From UBA1351 sp964563505 (lineage in GTDB: Bacteria; Bacillota; Clostridia; Lachnospirales; Vallitaleaceae), in NCBI GenBank assembly GCA_964563505.1, contig CAZLXW010000012.1, forward strand, positions 1-64,000: a DNA stretch of 64,000 bases. The letters run 5' to 3'. Numbering within the stretch: the stretch's first letter is position 1; each line of letters begins with the position of its first letter. Below the pieces are notes generated by a model, which did no database searches, was not told where the DNA came from, and was given only the letters and a program-made list of their open reading frames with translations. The position numbers and the translations under genes are program-made. This document shows positions 17,267 through 28,000 of this stretch, one piece after another.

Positions 17267-18142
17267 ATGAAAGTTCTTGTTACCGGAGCATCTGGAAATG
17301 TTGGTAAGTATGTTATTGAAGAATTGTTAAGTATGAATGAAAAAGTTGTGGCTGCAGGGACGAATGAGGAAAAACTTAAGAAAATGTGGGGCGATAAGGT
17401 TGATACCCTTATATTGGATTTCATGAACCCGGATACCTTTGAAAAAGCACTGACAGGAATTGATCGTGTATTTCTAATGCGCCCACCACAGCTTGGAAAA
17501 CCGGAAGATTTATATCCTTTTATTGAGTGCATGAAAGACTATAATATTAAGTTAGTCACCTTTCTTTCTTTAATGGGTGTCGAGAAAAATCCGGTACCAC
17601 CGCATCATAAAATTGAAAAATTTATCGAAAATTCCGGAATTCCTTATTCGCATATACGACCTGGATTTTTTATGCAAAACCTATCCGGAATTCATGGGAA
17701 AGAAATAAAAGAAAAGAATGAAATATTTATTCCGGCCGGAAAAAGTAAAGTAAGCTTTATTGATGCGGCAGATATTGGACTCGCCATAGCGAAGGTGCTT
17801 CATGAGCCTAAAAAATATAAAAACACTGCGCATACATTAACAGGACAAGAGTCACTCGATTATTATGAAATTGCTGACATATTAAGTCGCCTTACAAAAC
17901 AGAAAATTACGTATACAAAACCGGGATTTTTAGCGTATCGTAACCATTATATCAATGTGCGTGGATTGGAAAAAAAATATGTCAATGTTACGGTAGCTTT
18001 ATATTTTATGACCAGAATGGGCACAGCAAAAAGGGTTACCAATGAATTTAAACAACTGACAGGAAAAGAACCTCGAACGTTTGAAGAATTTGCTAGATGC
18101 AATATGAATTATTTTGTCAAAGGAGAAATGTATGAGTTGTAG
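17267..18142 (+). CDS. NmrA-like NAD(P)-binding oxidoreductase
   Basis: A 291-residue atypical short-chain dehydrogenase of the NmrA/azoreductase (YtfG) group. The N-terminus MKVLVTGASGNVGKYV gives the GxxGxxG dinucleotide-binding motif, and the rest follows the family without the YxxxK catalytic pair, so it may be either a quinone/azo-compound reductase or a redox-sensing protein. It is translationally contiguous with the MarR gene, a common pairing for electrophile or quinone response, and its end overlaps the EAL gene by 11 nt. Confidence 0.82.
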   Translation: MKVLVTGASGNVGKYVIEELLSMNEKVVAAGTNEEKLKKMWGDKVDTLILDFMNPDTFEKALTGIDRVFLMRPPQLGKPEDLYPFIECMKDYNIKLVTFLSLMGVEKNPVPPHHKIEKFIENSGIPYSHIRPGFFMQNLSGIHGKEIKEKNEIFIPAGKSKVSFIDAADIGLAIAKVLHEPKKYKNTAHTLTGQESLDYYEIADILSRLTKQKITYTKPGFLAYRNHYINVRGLEKKYVNVTVALYFMTRMGTAKRVTNEFKQLTGKEPRTFEEFARCNMNYFVKGEMYEL

Positions 18143-19190
18143 TCGATGTACAAGTATACCTAAACTTTTCTTTTCTAAAGCGAATGTTTTCGTTAATCTT
18201 CCGACGCACCATCATGTCGAGTTATTTGAAAGCACCTTGCAAGAAAATCAATATACATATGAAGTGCTTGAAGAAGGGTATTTAATTTATGAGGTCAATT
18301 TTGAGCCTTATATATCCTTTTTAAATACCGTCGTTTTTAATTCAGTTGAACAAAAAGATGTCAAGATATTACCGCTCAAAAGGGAAGAAATGTTATCTTT
18401 TTCTTCATTAAAGCATTACAGAAGTTTAAAGGATTGGACGATGTTATACAAAGGACGTGAAGTGGTTTCGATTATCGAAGGAGAGCGTATTAAAACTCTA
18501 TTCCAACCAATTATTCACGGAAAAACAGGTGAAATATATGGATATGAAGCCTTAAGTCGTGGGGTTTTAGAAGATGGAAGCATTATGAACCCTGAGAAAT
18601 TATTTTCTTGGGCAAAGGATATGGATTTAATGTTTTTTCTTGACAGGATTTGTAGGGAAATATCAATTCGTGCAGCATCAAAACATAAAATCAACAAGAA
18701 AATATTTATTAATTTTGTTCCAACAGCAATATATGTACCTTCATTATGCTTGCAAAGTACGGTCAAAGCCTTAGAAGAGGAAAATATTCCTCCGGAACAA
18801 GTCGTTTTCGAAGTTGTTGAATCTGAAAAAGTCGTTGATTTTGAGCATTTGAATCTTATTCTCGACTATTATAAGAGTCGAGGCGTTTCCACAGCCCTTG
18901 ACGACATAGGCAGTGGATATGCAGATATTGAGGCTCTTTTAAAACTAAAACCAGATTATATGAAAATCGATATGAGTATCATCCGTGATATCCATATCGA
19001 TGAGAAAAAACAAAGACTATTAGATAAGTTTATTGAAAATGGAAAGAAAGTCGGATCAATGATTTTAGCTGAAGGGGTTGAAACATTGGATGAGTATGGA
19101 TATTTACAAACAAAGGATATTGATTTAATGCAAGGATATCTCTTTGGTAAACCGGAAGAAGTGCCGGCAACGATTATTCAATTCTCTTAA
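18132..19190 (+). CDS. EAL-domain cyclic-di-GMP phosphodiesterase
   Basis: A 352-residue cytoplasmic protein. The first 100 or so residues form an uncharacterised domain opening with a CSRC pair; the EAL domain follows. Catalytic features are all present: E139 in YEALSRG, the NFVPTAI asparagine, EVVESE, D257-D258 in DDIGSGYAD, the lysine of YMKIDMS and the EGVE loop. It should therefore hydrolyse c-di-GMP. TTG 18114 is also open in frame, but AAAGGAG at 18119-18125 selects ATG 18132. The overlap with the reductase gene suggests MarR-dependent expression. Confidence 0.86.
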   Translation: MSCSRCTSIPKLFFSKANVFVNLPTHHHVELFESTLQENQYTYEVLEEGYLIYEVNFEPYISFLNTVVFNSVEQKDVKILPLKREEMLSFSSLKHYRSLKDWTMLYKGREVVSIIEGERIKTLFQPIIHGKTGEIYGYEALSRGVLEDGSIMNPEKLFSWAKDMDLMFFLDRICREISIRAASKHKINKKIFINFVPTAIYVPSLCLQSTVKALEEENIPPEQVVFEVVESEKVVDFEHLNLILDYYKSRGVSTALDDIGSGYADIEALLKLKPDYMKIDMSIIRDIHIDEKKQRLLDKFIENGKKVGSMILAEGVETLDEYGYLQTKDIDLMQGYLFGKPEEVPATIIQFS

Positions 19191-19219
19191 TAGTATGAAT
19201 AAAGACTAGGAGGTGCCAG

Positions 19220-19687
19220 ATGAATTCTGATGCAAAAACAGTAAGTGAATATTTAAAGAATCTTCCAAATGAACGAAAAGAACCGATGAAAAAGTTGAGA
19301 GAATGTATAATCAAGAATCTTCCAAAGGGTTTTGAAGAACAAATGGCTTACGGAATGATAGCTTATGTAGTCCCTTTGTCCATATATCCTAAAGGATACC
19401 ATGCATCTCCAGGAGAACCATTACCATTTATGAGTCTCGCTTCACAAAAGAACTATATTGCCTTTTATTACATGGGGATTTATGCGAAACCAGAAGTTGA
19501 GGAATGGTTTAGAGAAGAATACAAAAAAAGAGTATCTACCAAGCTAGATATGGGAAAAAGCTGTATACGATTTAAGAAAATGGATCAAATTCCTTACGAT
19601 CTTATTGAAGAACTTTGCCAAAAAATCACAGTAGATGAATATATAGGGGAATATGAAGCTACGTTTAATAAACAAGCAAACCAATAA
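19220..19687 (+). CDS. DUF1801-domain protein
   Basis: A 155-residue protein of the DUF1801 (YdhG/iron-chaperone-like fold) family: an N-terminal helix with the YLKNLPNERKEPMKKLRE stretch, then a strand-rich core (FEEQMAYGMIAYVVP, KNYIAFYYMGIY). Function in bacteria is unproven. AGGAGGTG lies before ATG. Its last 23 nt overlap, tail to tail, the end of the CHR transporter gene on the other strand. Confidence 0.8.
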   Translation: MNSDAKTVSEYLKNLPNERKEPMKKLRECIIKNLPKGFEEQMAYGMIAYVVPLSIYPKGYHASPGEPLPFMSLASQKNYIAFYYMGIYAKPEVEEWFREEYKKRVSTKLDMGKSCIRFKKMDQIPYDLIEELCQKITVDEYIGEYEATFNKQANQ

Positions 19688-20231
19688 ACCCGGTTAGAAG
19701 AATAATCAATATTGGGTTTGGTTTCAGCTTTCTCAATGCGAGGAGAGATATAAAAAATACAACAATAGCCATAATGTTAATCTCTGAATTTCCAAAATCG
19801 AATGTTGGACTTCCTAAAAATGCAATCATGATTATAGTTGATGCGGCAGAGGCAATGAGACCAAGAGCACTAGAACGTAGACCATTTAAAACATTGGAAA
19901 TACTATTAATATTTTCGTGGCGTTTGAAAAAATTATGTAAGGAAATTGAAAAGATGAAACCGGAGATAATACTTCCGAATGTAGCGACTATGGCCCCGGG
20001 GATGCCTGCAATACGAATACCAACAAATGAAGCGGCATTAACGACCAAGGGTCCCGGAGTCATTTGTGAAATAGTAATAATATCCGTATATTCTTGAAGC
20101 GTAAGCCACTTATGAGAGTCAACCACCTGTGCTTGTATCAGGGGCAAAATGGCATACCCTCCTCCAATACTGAATAAACCGATCTGCAAAAAAGTTATCA
20201 ACAATTTAAAAACGATATTATTCATTTTCAA
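19665..20231 (-). CDS. Chromate transporter family protein, short CHR (second half)
   Basis: A 188-residue membrane protein with one CHR domain: the FxxxGLFSIGGGYAILPLI start, the MTPGPLVVNAASFVG segment and about five to six hydrophobic helices. Paired short CHR proteins work together as a heterodimeric equivalent of ChrA, which moves chromate and probably other oxyanions. Its start overlaps the end of the partner gene by 14 nt, so the two are coupled. True substrate is uncertain. Confidence 0.87.
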   Translation of the reverse strand: MKMNNIVFKLLITFLQIGLFSIGGGYAILPLIQAQVVDSHKWLTLQEYTDIITISQMTPGPLVVNAASFVGIRIAGIPGAIVATFGSIISGFIFSISLHNFFKRHENINSISNVLNGLRSSALGLIASAASTIIMIAFLGSPTFDFGNSEINIMAIVVFFISLLALRKLKPNPILIILLTGFIGLLVY

Positions 20232-20796
20232 GAACTCCTTTTCTAGATTTTACGAAAGTCTGTAAAAAACTAATCAATGCACAGAAAATTATAATGATAA
20301 GTACATTTATATTAAAGATAAAGCTGGCAATAAATGCACTAGGAGCCAATAGGGTCAATATCCAGTTCCTTTCTTGCACGATTTCTCTTCCCATATCGAT
20401 GACAATATCAACAATAATTGCAGCGACGCCTGCTTCCATACCTTTTAATATAGCACTTATAATACGATTATTTCGAAAAGTATTATAAAAAATAGAGATC
20501 AATGATAATATAATAAGTGGAGGTAAGACGGTTCCTATGCAAGTTATTATAGCGCCTTGAATCCCTGCAATACGATAACCAACTAATACAGCTAGGTTAA
20601 CAGCTATGGCGCCTGGAGTGGACTGCGCAATAGCTGCCATGTCTAACAAATCACTTTCGCTGATGAACTTATGCTCGTTCACAAAATATTTACGAATCAT
20701 AGGGATCACAATATAACCCCCTCCAAAGGTAAAAGCACTGATCGAGAATGTGATTTTGAAAAGCAAATAATAGAGTTTGATTTTTCGACTTACCAT
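20218..20796 (-). CDS. Chromate transporter family protein, short CHR (first half)
   Basis: A 192-residue membrane protein with one CHR domain (FTFGGGYIVIPMI near residues 20-32, IAQSTPGAIAVNLAVLVGY near 52-70). First gene of the two-gene transporter operon, which is divergent from a LysR gene 121 bp away. The LysR regulator is the obvious candidate controller. Confidence 0.87.
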   Translation of the reverse strand: MVSRKIKLYYLLFKITFSISAFTFGGGYIVIPMIRKYFVNEHKFISESDLLDMAAIAQSTPGAIAVNLAVLVGYRIAGIQGAIITCIGTVLPPLIILSLISIFYNTFRNNRIISAILKGMEAGVAAIIVDIVIDMGREIVQERNWILTLLAPSAFIASFIFNINVLIIIIFCALISFLQTFVKSRKGVLENE

Positions 20797-20917
20797 GGTT
20801 ATATCCTCCGAAGTAATTTATTCAATACTGGTTTAAGTATAACTATAGACAATTGATAAGTAAAATAATATAATTCTATAAAATACATCACTAAACAGTT
20901 ATGAAAGAAGAGGTCAT

Positions 20918-21808
20918 ATGAAAATAAGACATTTACGGATTTTTAAGACCGTATGTGAAGTGGAAAGTATTACCAAAGCTTCAGAAAAATTATATGTAAC
21001 GCAGCCAGCTGTTTCCAATGCAATAAGTGAGTTGGAAAATGATTTAGGTATTCAACTGTTTGATCGGATATCTAGAAAACTTTTTTTAAATGAAAGTGGA
21101 AAAATATTTTTACTTAAAGTGAAAAAAATTCTTGACCTATATGATGAATTAGGAGAAAACACGCAAGAATTAGAAACGAACGCCTTGATTAAAATTGGAT
21201 CAAGTATTACGATTGCTAACTTTATTTTGCCAAGTGCCTTGTCTAGATTTGAGACACTTTGTCCGCAAACGCCGACACGCATAATTGTTGAAAATGCCCG
21301 AAATATTGAAAAGATGGTTCATGATAACAAAGTTGATATTGGATTAGTCGAAGGTATCGTATACAATGATGACTTGATTAAAATTCCATTCTCATCCTAT
21401 GAGCTCTCAGTAATTTGTTCCTTGAACCATCCTTTTGCACAAGAAGAAAGTGTTGATATTAAGAGACTAGTGAAAGAAAAATTCTTGCTGAGAGAGCAAG
21501 GCAGCGCCATTCGAGATGTATTTGACAGTTCCTTATTATTGCATGATATTAAGGTGAATCCTGTATGGACCAGCGTCAATAGTCCGGCCCTTATACAAGC
21601 GGTTAAACATGATTTAGGGATTAGTGTATTACCAAAATTAAAAGTTGAAAAAGAATTAGAAGAGGGCAATTTATGTGAGGTAAAAGTAAGGAATTTTGAA
21701 CTAAAAAATTATAACCATATTGTATTTCATAAAGATAAGTATCAAACGACAAGTTTTAAAAAATTCATAGAGGTGATTCAAATATCTGAAAATATATATG
21801 ACTTATAG
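20918..21808 (+). CDS. LysR-family transcriptional regulator
   Basis: A 296-residue regulator: an N-terminal winged helix (ITKASEKLYVTQPAVSNAISELENDLG, about 18-44) and a periplasmic-binding-like effector domain (about 88-290). It is divergent from the short CHR pair, the classic layout in which LysR binds the shared intergenic region. The effector is unknown. GAGG precedes the ATG. No clear T-N11-A site could be assigned in the AT-rich spacer. Confidence 0.9.
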   Translation: MKIRHLRIFKTVCEVESITKASEKLYVTQPAVSNAISELENDLGIQLFDRISRKLFLNESGKIFLLKVKKILDLYDELGENTQELETNALIKIGSSITIANFILPSALSRFETLCPQTPTRIIVENARNIEKMVHDNKVDIGLVEGIVYNDDLIKIPFSSYELSVICSLNHPFAQEESVDIKRLVKEKFLLREQGSAIRDVFDSSLLLHDIKVNPVWTSVNSPALIQAVKHDLGISVLPKLKVEKELEEGNLCEVKVRNFELKNYNHIVFHKDKYQTTSFKKFIEVIQISENIYDL

Positions 21809-21812
21809 AAAA

Positions 21813-21834
21813 GACACAAATGTCGATTTTTTAT
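21813..21834 (+). terminator. Weak terminator after the LysR gene
   Basis: A short stem GACA-CAAA-TGTC (21813-21824) followed by GATTTTTT. The stem is only 4 bp, so this is tentative. Confidence 0.3.
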
Positions 21835-21897
21835 AAGTTATATACATTTTTTTTTTGTGGAATGTGATATATTCATGGTAATATATAAATGTAATTC

Positions 21898-21909
21898 ACA
21901 TTCGAATGT
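21898..21909 (+). promoter_or_regulatory. 12-bp palindrome before the first ABC operon
   Basis: ACATTCGAATGT is perfectly self-complementary and lies 42 bp before the solute-binding protein start, downstream of a weak promoter (TTGTGG near 21855 and TAATAT near 21879). It is a candidate repressor site. It does not match the cre consensus. Confidence 0.35.
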
Positions 21910-21950
21910 AGCAATTATAAATCTAATCCACTGTAAAAGGGAGAAAAACT

Positions 21951-23219
21951 ATGAAAAAATATTTGGCGGGTTTATTGATTATTGTTTTGATGATATCGAT
22001 GGCAGGCTGTGGAAACAGCGACACAGGAACGACACAAGAGAATACAGAAGAGACAAATTCGACAGTAACAGAACAAAATGGAGATACATCGAATAGCTTA
22101 GAAGAAGAAATTGTTGTTTGGATTCCGGGAGATGATGTTGAATATTCATTTTATTACAATATGTTCGAAAACTATAAGTCAGCGATGGAAGCAGAAGGAA
22201 AAACATTTAACTATGTTATTGAACAGCAACCGTGGGGCGACTACTTTACAAAACTACCACTTGAAGTCAATAATGGCAGGGGGCCGGACATCTTTTATGT
22301 TCACACAGCTTATATGGATACCTTAGGACCAATCTCGAAAGAACTTAATCTCTCAGAAGAGACAATGGGTCACTTAGCAACAACAGATATGTATCTTGGT
22401 GAAAGCGGAAAACCAATTGTAGTTCCGACATTATTTACAAGCATGATTATGTATGCAAACAAAAATATTGTAGGTGAGTTGGAAAATACTCCATCAACGT
22501 GGGATGAGCTTTTTGCAGAAAGTGTCAAGTATAATGATCCAGCAAATGGAATTATCGGATATGACTATTCTTTCCATATGCTTTATGATTTAGCCTATCA
22601 GGCCGGCGAACGTTTAACCGATGAAAGTGGTGCAGTATTTAGTGAACAAGCCTTGCAACAAGTTGTTGATTGGACCGACGCAGGTTACATGGATTACTTG
22701 ACATATGGACAAAATAGTCCGGAAGATACCTTGTACCAAGATTCGGCAGCCTTTATTTATGGAGCAGGCTGGATGGAATCTTGGGCACCAGAAGAAGCAC
22801 AACTTCATGCCTTCCCAGTTCCGGGTATTACCAATGCTTTCGCAGAGTTGACGTTTGGAATCAGCAAAAATGTTTCTGATGAAAAATACGAAGTACTCAA
22901 TGATTTTGTTGAATTTATGCTAACTGATGAAGAAACTGTTACAGCTATAGTTAAAGGGAACTCAGGAGCAGCCAATAACACAAACGTCGATATTACTTAT
23001 GAAGAAGGTACAGCAGGATATGCGGTTCAACAAGCCTATAATTCTGGCAATGCAAAAGTTGTTATTGTACCCAGTAGTTTAGAGAAAGTGTATAGAACAA
23101 TGCTTGAATCAGCATTAACAGGAACACCGGCTGCAGAAGCGGTAGCAGAAGCTAAAATAAATGCCGAATCAATTGATGTCAGTGAATTACATCAAATGGA
23201 ACAAGCAGCTTTTAAATAA
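21951..23219 (+). CDS. Sugar ABC transporter solute-binding lipoprotein
   Basis: A 422-residue family-1 extracellular binding protein. The signal peptide ends in the lipobox ISMAGC with C20 as the lipidated residue; a Thr/Glu/Asn-rich tether (about 21-50) leads to the binding domain. It should capture an oligosaccharide and deliver it to the two permeases that follow. No ATPase gene is in the operon, so a shared MsmX/UgpC-type ATPase elsewhere is expected. A stable hairpin follows the gene, which would leave more binding protein than permease. Confidence 0.9.
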   Translation: MKKYLAGLLIIVLMISMAGCGNSDTGTTQENTEETNSTVTEQNGDTSNSLEEEIVVWIPGDDVEYSFYYNMFENYKSAMEAEGKTFNYVIEQQPWGDYFTKLPLEVNNGRGPDIFYVHTAYMDTLGPISKELNLSEETMGHLATTDMYLGESGKPIVVPTLFTSMIMYANKNIVGELENTPSTWDELFAESVKYNDPANGIIGYDYSFHMLYDLAYQAGERLTDESGAVFSEQALQQVVDWTDAGYMDYLTYGQNSPEDTLYQDSAAFIYGAGWMESWAPEEAQLHAFPVPGITNAFAELTFGISKNVSDEKYEVLNDFVEFMLTDEETVTAIVKGNSGAANNTNVDITYEEGTAGYAVQQAYNSGNAKVVIVPSSLEKVYRTMLESALTGTPAAEAVAEAKINAESIDVSELHQMEQAAFK

Positions 23220-23232
23220 GGTTTACTAGATT

Positions 23233-23280
23233 AAAGACAACAAGATATGAGAAGTTTTAGCTGTCTTGTTGTCTTTTCTT
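23233..23280 (+). terminator. Intra-operon attenuating hairpin
   Basis: Perfect 13-bp stem AAAGACAACAAGA (23233-23245) with TCTTGTTGTCTTT (23264-23276) and an 18-nt loop, followed by a short pyrimidine run. Its place between the binding-protein and permease genes fits a partial terminator or RNA-stabilising hairpin. Confidence 0.7.
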
Positions 23281-23300
23281 AGTAGAAAAGGAAGAGCGCG

Positions 23301-24197
23301 ATGATTGAAAAAATAAAATATCATCTATTCGATGATCAAAAAAAATTAATCGTATTTGTAGCAATGTCAGGATTTATTATCTTTAATATTATATTCTTTT
23401 TTATACCCTTGGGATATGGAATTATCGGCAGCTTCAGTAACTGGAATCCGCTACAGGGAACTATGGAATTTATAGGTATTGAAAATTATATTTCGATTCT
23501 AAGTTCAAGTTTATTTAAGATTTCCCTTAAGAACACACTTGTTTTTAGTTCTTCTTTGATTATACTTCGAACGGGACTTGGGCTGATCATTGCAGCAGGA
23601 CTTTATGCTATGAAAAAGAATGACGGTATTCTTCGAAGTTTATATTTCTTACCTGTAATTATGCCCATAGTAGCGGTGTCCATGGTATGGGAATGGGTAT
23701 ATCATCCAAGAGTCGGATTGTTGAACATGATATTGGCGGCATTTGGTATTGTAGGTAAAAACTGGCTGATGGACAAGACTTTGGCAATGCCGGCGGTAAT
23801 ATTTATGACGGCCTGGAAAGATGTTGGTTATGCCGTTGTTATCTTTATGGCGGCCTTAATGAATATACCTAGAAGTCTTTATGAAGCAGCAAACATTGAT
23901 GGAGCGAATGGATATAAAAGTTTTCGTCATATTACAGTTCCTATGTTAAGACCCACAATTATTTTTATTGTGATTACTTCATTAATCTCTTACTTCCAAT
24001 CTTTTGTACAAATATTTGTGATGACAGAAGGCGGACCGGGAACGGCAACCTATGTTATTTCCTATATGATTTATAATGAAGCATTTGAGAACTATCGATT
24101 TGGCTATGCATCAGCTTTATCGGTCATCTTATTTATCATTATATTATTGGTTACAGCAATCCAATTAAAAGTATTGTCTCGAGGTGATGAATCATGA
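23301..24197 (+). CDS. Sugar ABC transporter permease (MalF/UgpA-like)
   Basis: A 298-residue inner-membrane permease with six predicted helices and the EAA loop EAANIDGANGYKSFRHITVP (about 198-217), which docks to the ATPase. It forms the channel with the next gene product; the stop and start overlap by 4 nt (ATGA), ensuring equal synthesis. Confidence 0.92.
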   Translation: MIEKIKYHLFDDQKKLIVFVAMSGFIIFNIIFFFIPLGYGIIGSFSNWNPLQGTMEFIGIENYISILSSSLFKISLKNTLVFSSSLIILRTGLGLIIAAGLYAMKKNDGILRSLYFLPVIMPIVAVSMVWEWVYHPRVGLLNMILAAFGIVGKNWLMDKTLAMPAVIFMTAWKDVGYAVVIFMAALMNIPRSLYEAANIDGANGYKSFRHITVPMLRPTIIFIVITSLISYFQSFVQIFVMTEGGPGTATYVISYMIYNEAFENYRFGYASALSVILFIIILLVTAIQLKVLSRGDES

Positions 24198-25018
24198 AAA
24201 TAGAAAAAATAAGTGCATATGTGTTAAAAGGATTGCTGATTCTTGGTGGATTGATTATGTTTCTTCCATTTTTGTGGTTAATGCTATCTACCTTTAAGAC
24301 AAGCAAAGAGATTACGTCTGTTCCGACAACATTTTTTCCGCGCCTTTGGACCATCGAAAATTATTTTGATATATTTGAAAGCTTTAATATTGCAAGATAC
24401 TTTATGAATTCTATTTTCTTGGCAACAGTAAAAACAGCAATAGGAATTTATACCAGCCTATTATGTGGCTATGTATTGGCAAAATTTGAATTTAAAGGAA
24501 AAAAACTCATTTTTTCCATCATATTATTTACGATGATGGTGCCGTATTTGATTATGGTTATTCCTTTATATCAGATGATAAATACAGCGAATCTAATCGA
24601 CTCTTATTGGGCGATTATTTTACCCACATTATACTCGTCTTTTGGTATTTTTATGATGCGACAGTATATGATCAGCGGAATACCCAATGAATTAATTGAT
24701 GCAGCACGCATTGACGGCGCAAGAGAATTTACGATTTTTCATAAAATTGCGGTGCCCTTGTCAGTGAATATGATCTCGGCCTTGGCCATATTTTTATTCT
24801 TGTGGAACTGGGAAGATTTTCTTTGGCCGTATTTAGTGCTAAACACCAAAGATAAAATGCCCCTAGCCGTTGCCTTAAATATGTTTAGTGGTCAAAACAC
24901 GGTGAATTATGGTGGCTTGTTTGCTGCGACAGCAGTGACTATTTTGCCGGTATTAATTATTTATCTATTCTTCCAAAAGCGATTTGTTGAAGGTGTATCA
25001 ATGTCAGGGATTAAATAA
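24194..25018 (+). CDS. Sugar ABC transporter permease (MalG/UgpE-like)
   Basis: A 274-residue second channel subunit with six helices and the EAA loop DAARIDGAREFTIFHKIAVP (about 175-194). It follows the MalF-like gene with a 4-nt overlap and precedes the GH2 gene by 47 bp. Confidence 0.92.
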   Translation: MKIEKISAYVLKGLLILGGLIMFLPFLWLMLSTFKTSKEITSVPTTFFPRLWTIENYFDIFESFNIARYFMNSIFLATVKTAIGIYTSLLCGYVLAKFEFKGKKLIFSIILFTMMVPYLIMVIPLYQMINTANLIDSYWAIILPTLYSSFGIFMMRQYMISGIPNELIDAARIDGAREFTIFHKIAVPLSVNMISALAIFLFLWNWEDFLWPYLVLNTKDKMPLAVALNMFSGQNTVNYGGLFAATAVTILPVLIIYLFFQKRFVEGVSMSGIK

Positions 25019-25065
25019 TGTAGGAATGATATGAGAATATAGAGAGAGACTTAAGGTGAATAAAC

Positions 25066-28000
25066 ATGATACGAGAAAAAAGTATATTAAACATAAATGA
25101 TAATGATTGGAATAATTATAAAGTTTTATCAAGAAATCGAGAGAAGAGCCGAGTACATTTTTATCCATATGAAAATGAAGAAAAAGCTTTAAAATGCGAT
25201 AAGGCGTATTCTAGCCGGATAAAAATGTTAAATGGGCAATGGGACTTTAAATGGTATGAATCGCCGGTTCTCATCGATTTAAATGGACTAACTGAACTTA
25301 CAGACTATGACACGATTCAAGTTCCTAAAAACTGGCAGTTTGAAGGTTATGGAAAATTTGTCTATACGGACATGTGGTATGATTTTCCCGTAGATGTGCC
25401 ATATGTATCTGGAAATCAAAATGAGACAGGGCTTTATCATAAGACATTTACATTAGCACAAAAACCGGATAGGCTTTCCATTCGTTTCGAAGGGGTTGAG
25501 AGTGCATTCCATTTATATATTAACGGTCAATTGATCGGATATTCTCAGGGGAGTCGATATCCTAGTGAGTTTGATATTACAGAGACTCTTCTTGTGGGCG
25601 AAAATCATATTCATGTGATTGTCTATCAATATTGTGATGGATCTTATTTGGAAGCCCAAGATATGTGGTGGTTAGGTGGAATAATCCGTGATGTATATTT
25701 AATTGAACGCAAACCATGTTTTATTGAGAATTTAATATTGGATCCGGATTACGATTGGAAAACAAAAACAGGTTATTTAAATACAAATATCAGCATGCAA
25801 GGGCATGGGCACTTATCCTTAAAGGTTTTTGATGGAGATAAACTCTATAAAGAAATTCATGAAGTGCCATTAAATGGACCTATCGCAATAGAAGCGATTT
25901 CACCATGGACTAGTGAAACCCCGAAACTATATACACTCATTTTTACCTTAACAGATGACGCCGGTAGTATTTGTGAAGTTATTCCTCAACGTATCGGATT
26001 TAGGCATATTGAAATTGTAAAAGGTATATTAAGGCTTAATGGTAAAAGAATTATGTTAAAAGGGATTAATCGACATGAGTATAGTGCATGGTCAGGACGT
26101 GCCGTTACATATGAGGAAACACTAGCAGAGCTTCAACTAATAAAAGATTATCATATGAATGCCATTCGAACGTCCCATTATCCCAATAATCCTTTTTTTT
26201 ATGACCTTTGTAATGCATTAGGAATTTATGTAATAGATGAGGCTGACCTTGAAAGTCATGGTTTAGAAGTAGTCAAAACAGATAGACTCATGTGTGATGA
26301 TCCGATATACCAAGAAGCATATGTTGATCGCGTTGAGAGAATGGTTGAGCGTGATCGGAATCATGCCTGCGTTGTTATGTGGTCATTGGGAAATGAATCG
26401 GCATATGGGGTGAATTTTAAAGCAATGTATGAATGGTGCAAGAGTTATGAACCATCTAGACCGGTTCATTATGAAGGTGATGCTTATAATGAGTCTGTTG
26501 ATGTATCGAGTACAATGTATTCAAGTATAGGTAAGCTTTATGAGTTGGATAGGGAAGATATTAAGAGACCGCATATCTTATGTGAATTCGGACATGCAAT
26601 GGGTAATGGACCAGGTAGCTTAATAGAATATGTAGACCTAATGGAAAAATCCAAGAGAATACAAGGTTTTTTTATTTGGGAATTTAAAGACCAAGGGGTA
26701 TATCAAAAAGATGAACATGGGATAGAACGGTTTCTTTTTGGTGGAGAGTTTGGAGAAGATTTCCATAATGGAAATTTTTGCATGGACGGGATGGTTATGG
26801 CCAATAATCAACCAACCCCAGGGCTAGGAGAATATGCCAAGCTGATTGAGCCTATACATGTGACATCTTGGGATCTGCAAGAAGGCACAATAAGTGTAAA
26901 AAACCGATTTGACTTTATCGATACATCCATGATTGATGTTAGCTATCAATTGCTGCGTAATCATGAACACGTTCTTACCTTAACACAAGCCATGCCCATA
27001 ATTAAGCCCCAAGAAGAAGGAGTTCTGCATATCCCTGAAGAACTACTAGCTTATGAATCAGAAATGCAAGTATATCTTCATCTTGAATTTACATTTAGAC
27101 AGCCTATGGACGGATGGTCAGAGGGAGTAGTCCTCGGGCGTGATGTTCTTATCTTAAAGCAAACGGTTCAAGAAATAATTGGAATTAAAGAAGGGCTTCA
27201 TGTTGAGGAAAAAATCGGTATGCTGAAGGTGGTTGGAAAAACATTTGAGCTAAGTATATCAAAGCAAGACGGATATATTCAGAACTTACTTATGAATGGG
27301 GTAAGACAAATAGAGCAAGGTCCTAAAGTTAATTTTTTTAGAGCCTATACGGATAATGATGTAATAAATGAAGAAAATTGGGAACTTCAGCATTTACATG
27401 CGATGACAATGAATGTATACTCAATAAAATACCAACAATCGGATTGTGAAGTACAAGTGGATGTACATGGGCGTGTAGGTGCACGCGGACTTAGTTGGGG
27501 ATGTAATACGAATTTAACCTATCATATTTCCCAAGATGGATATATTCGATTAGAATGGTCCGGTGGATTTGTGGGCCCGGCACCTAAGCATTTGCCGAAA
27601 ATCGGCCTACAATTAGAAGTGCCAAAAAGTTTTTCCAATGTGACCTACAAGGGTGACGGACCGGGGGAATGTTATCGTGACAGCAAGGAAAATGCCTATG
27701 CAGGTATTTATTCAATGCCATATAATGAACTAAGCTTTCCTTATATGGTTCCTCAAGAAAACGGAAATCGTACCAATGTAACATGGGCATCCCTATCTAA
27801 TGACAAGGGTGCAATACAGTTTGCAAGTGAAAGTATGGATTTTAGTGTTCGAGATACGAGGGATGTTGAATTAAACAGGGCAAAACACCAGGCAGATGTT
27901 AAAAAAGCTTCGAATCTGATTGTCAATTGCGATATGATGAATTCAGGACTTGGAAGCCAAAGCTGTGGTCCGGATCGGATGAACCAATATAAGGCTATAA

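Noticed and set aside
21898..21909. Catabolite-repression (cre) site before the first ABC operon
   Set aside because: The palindrome ACATTCGAATGT does not fit the cre consensus at its key positions.
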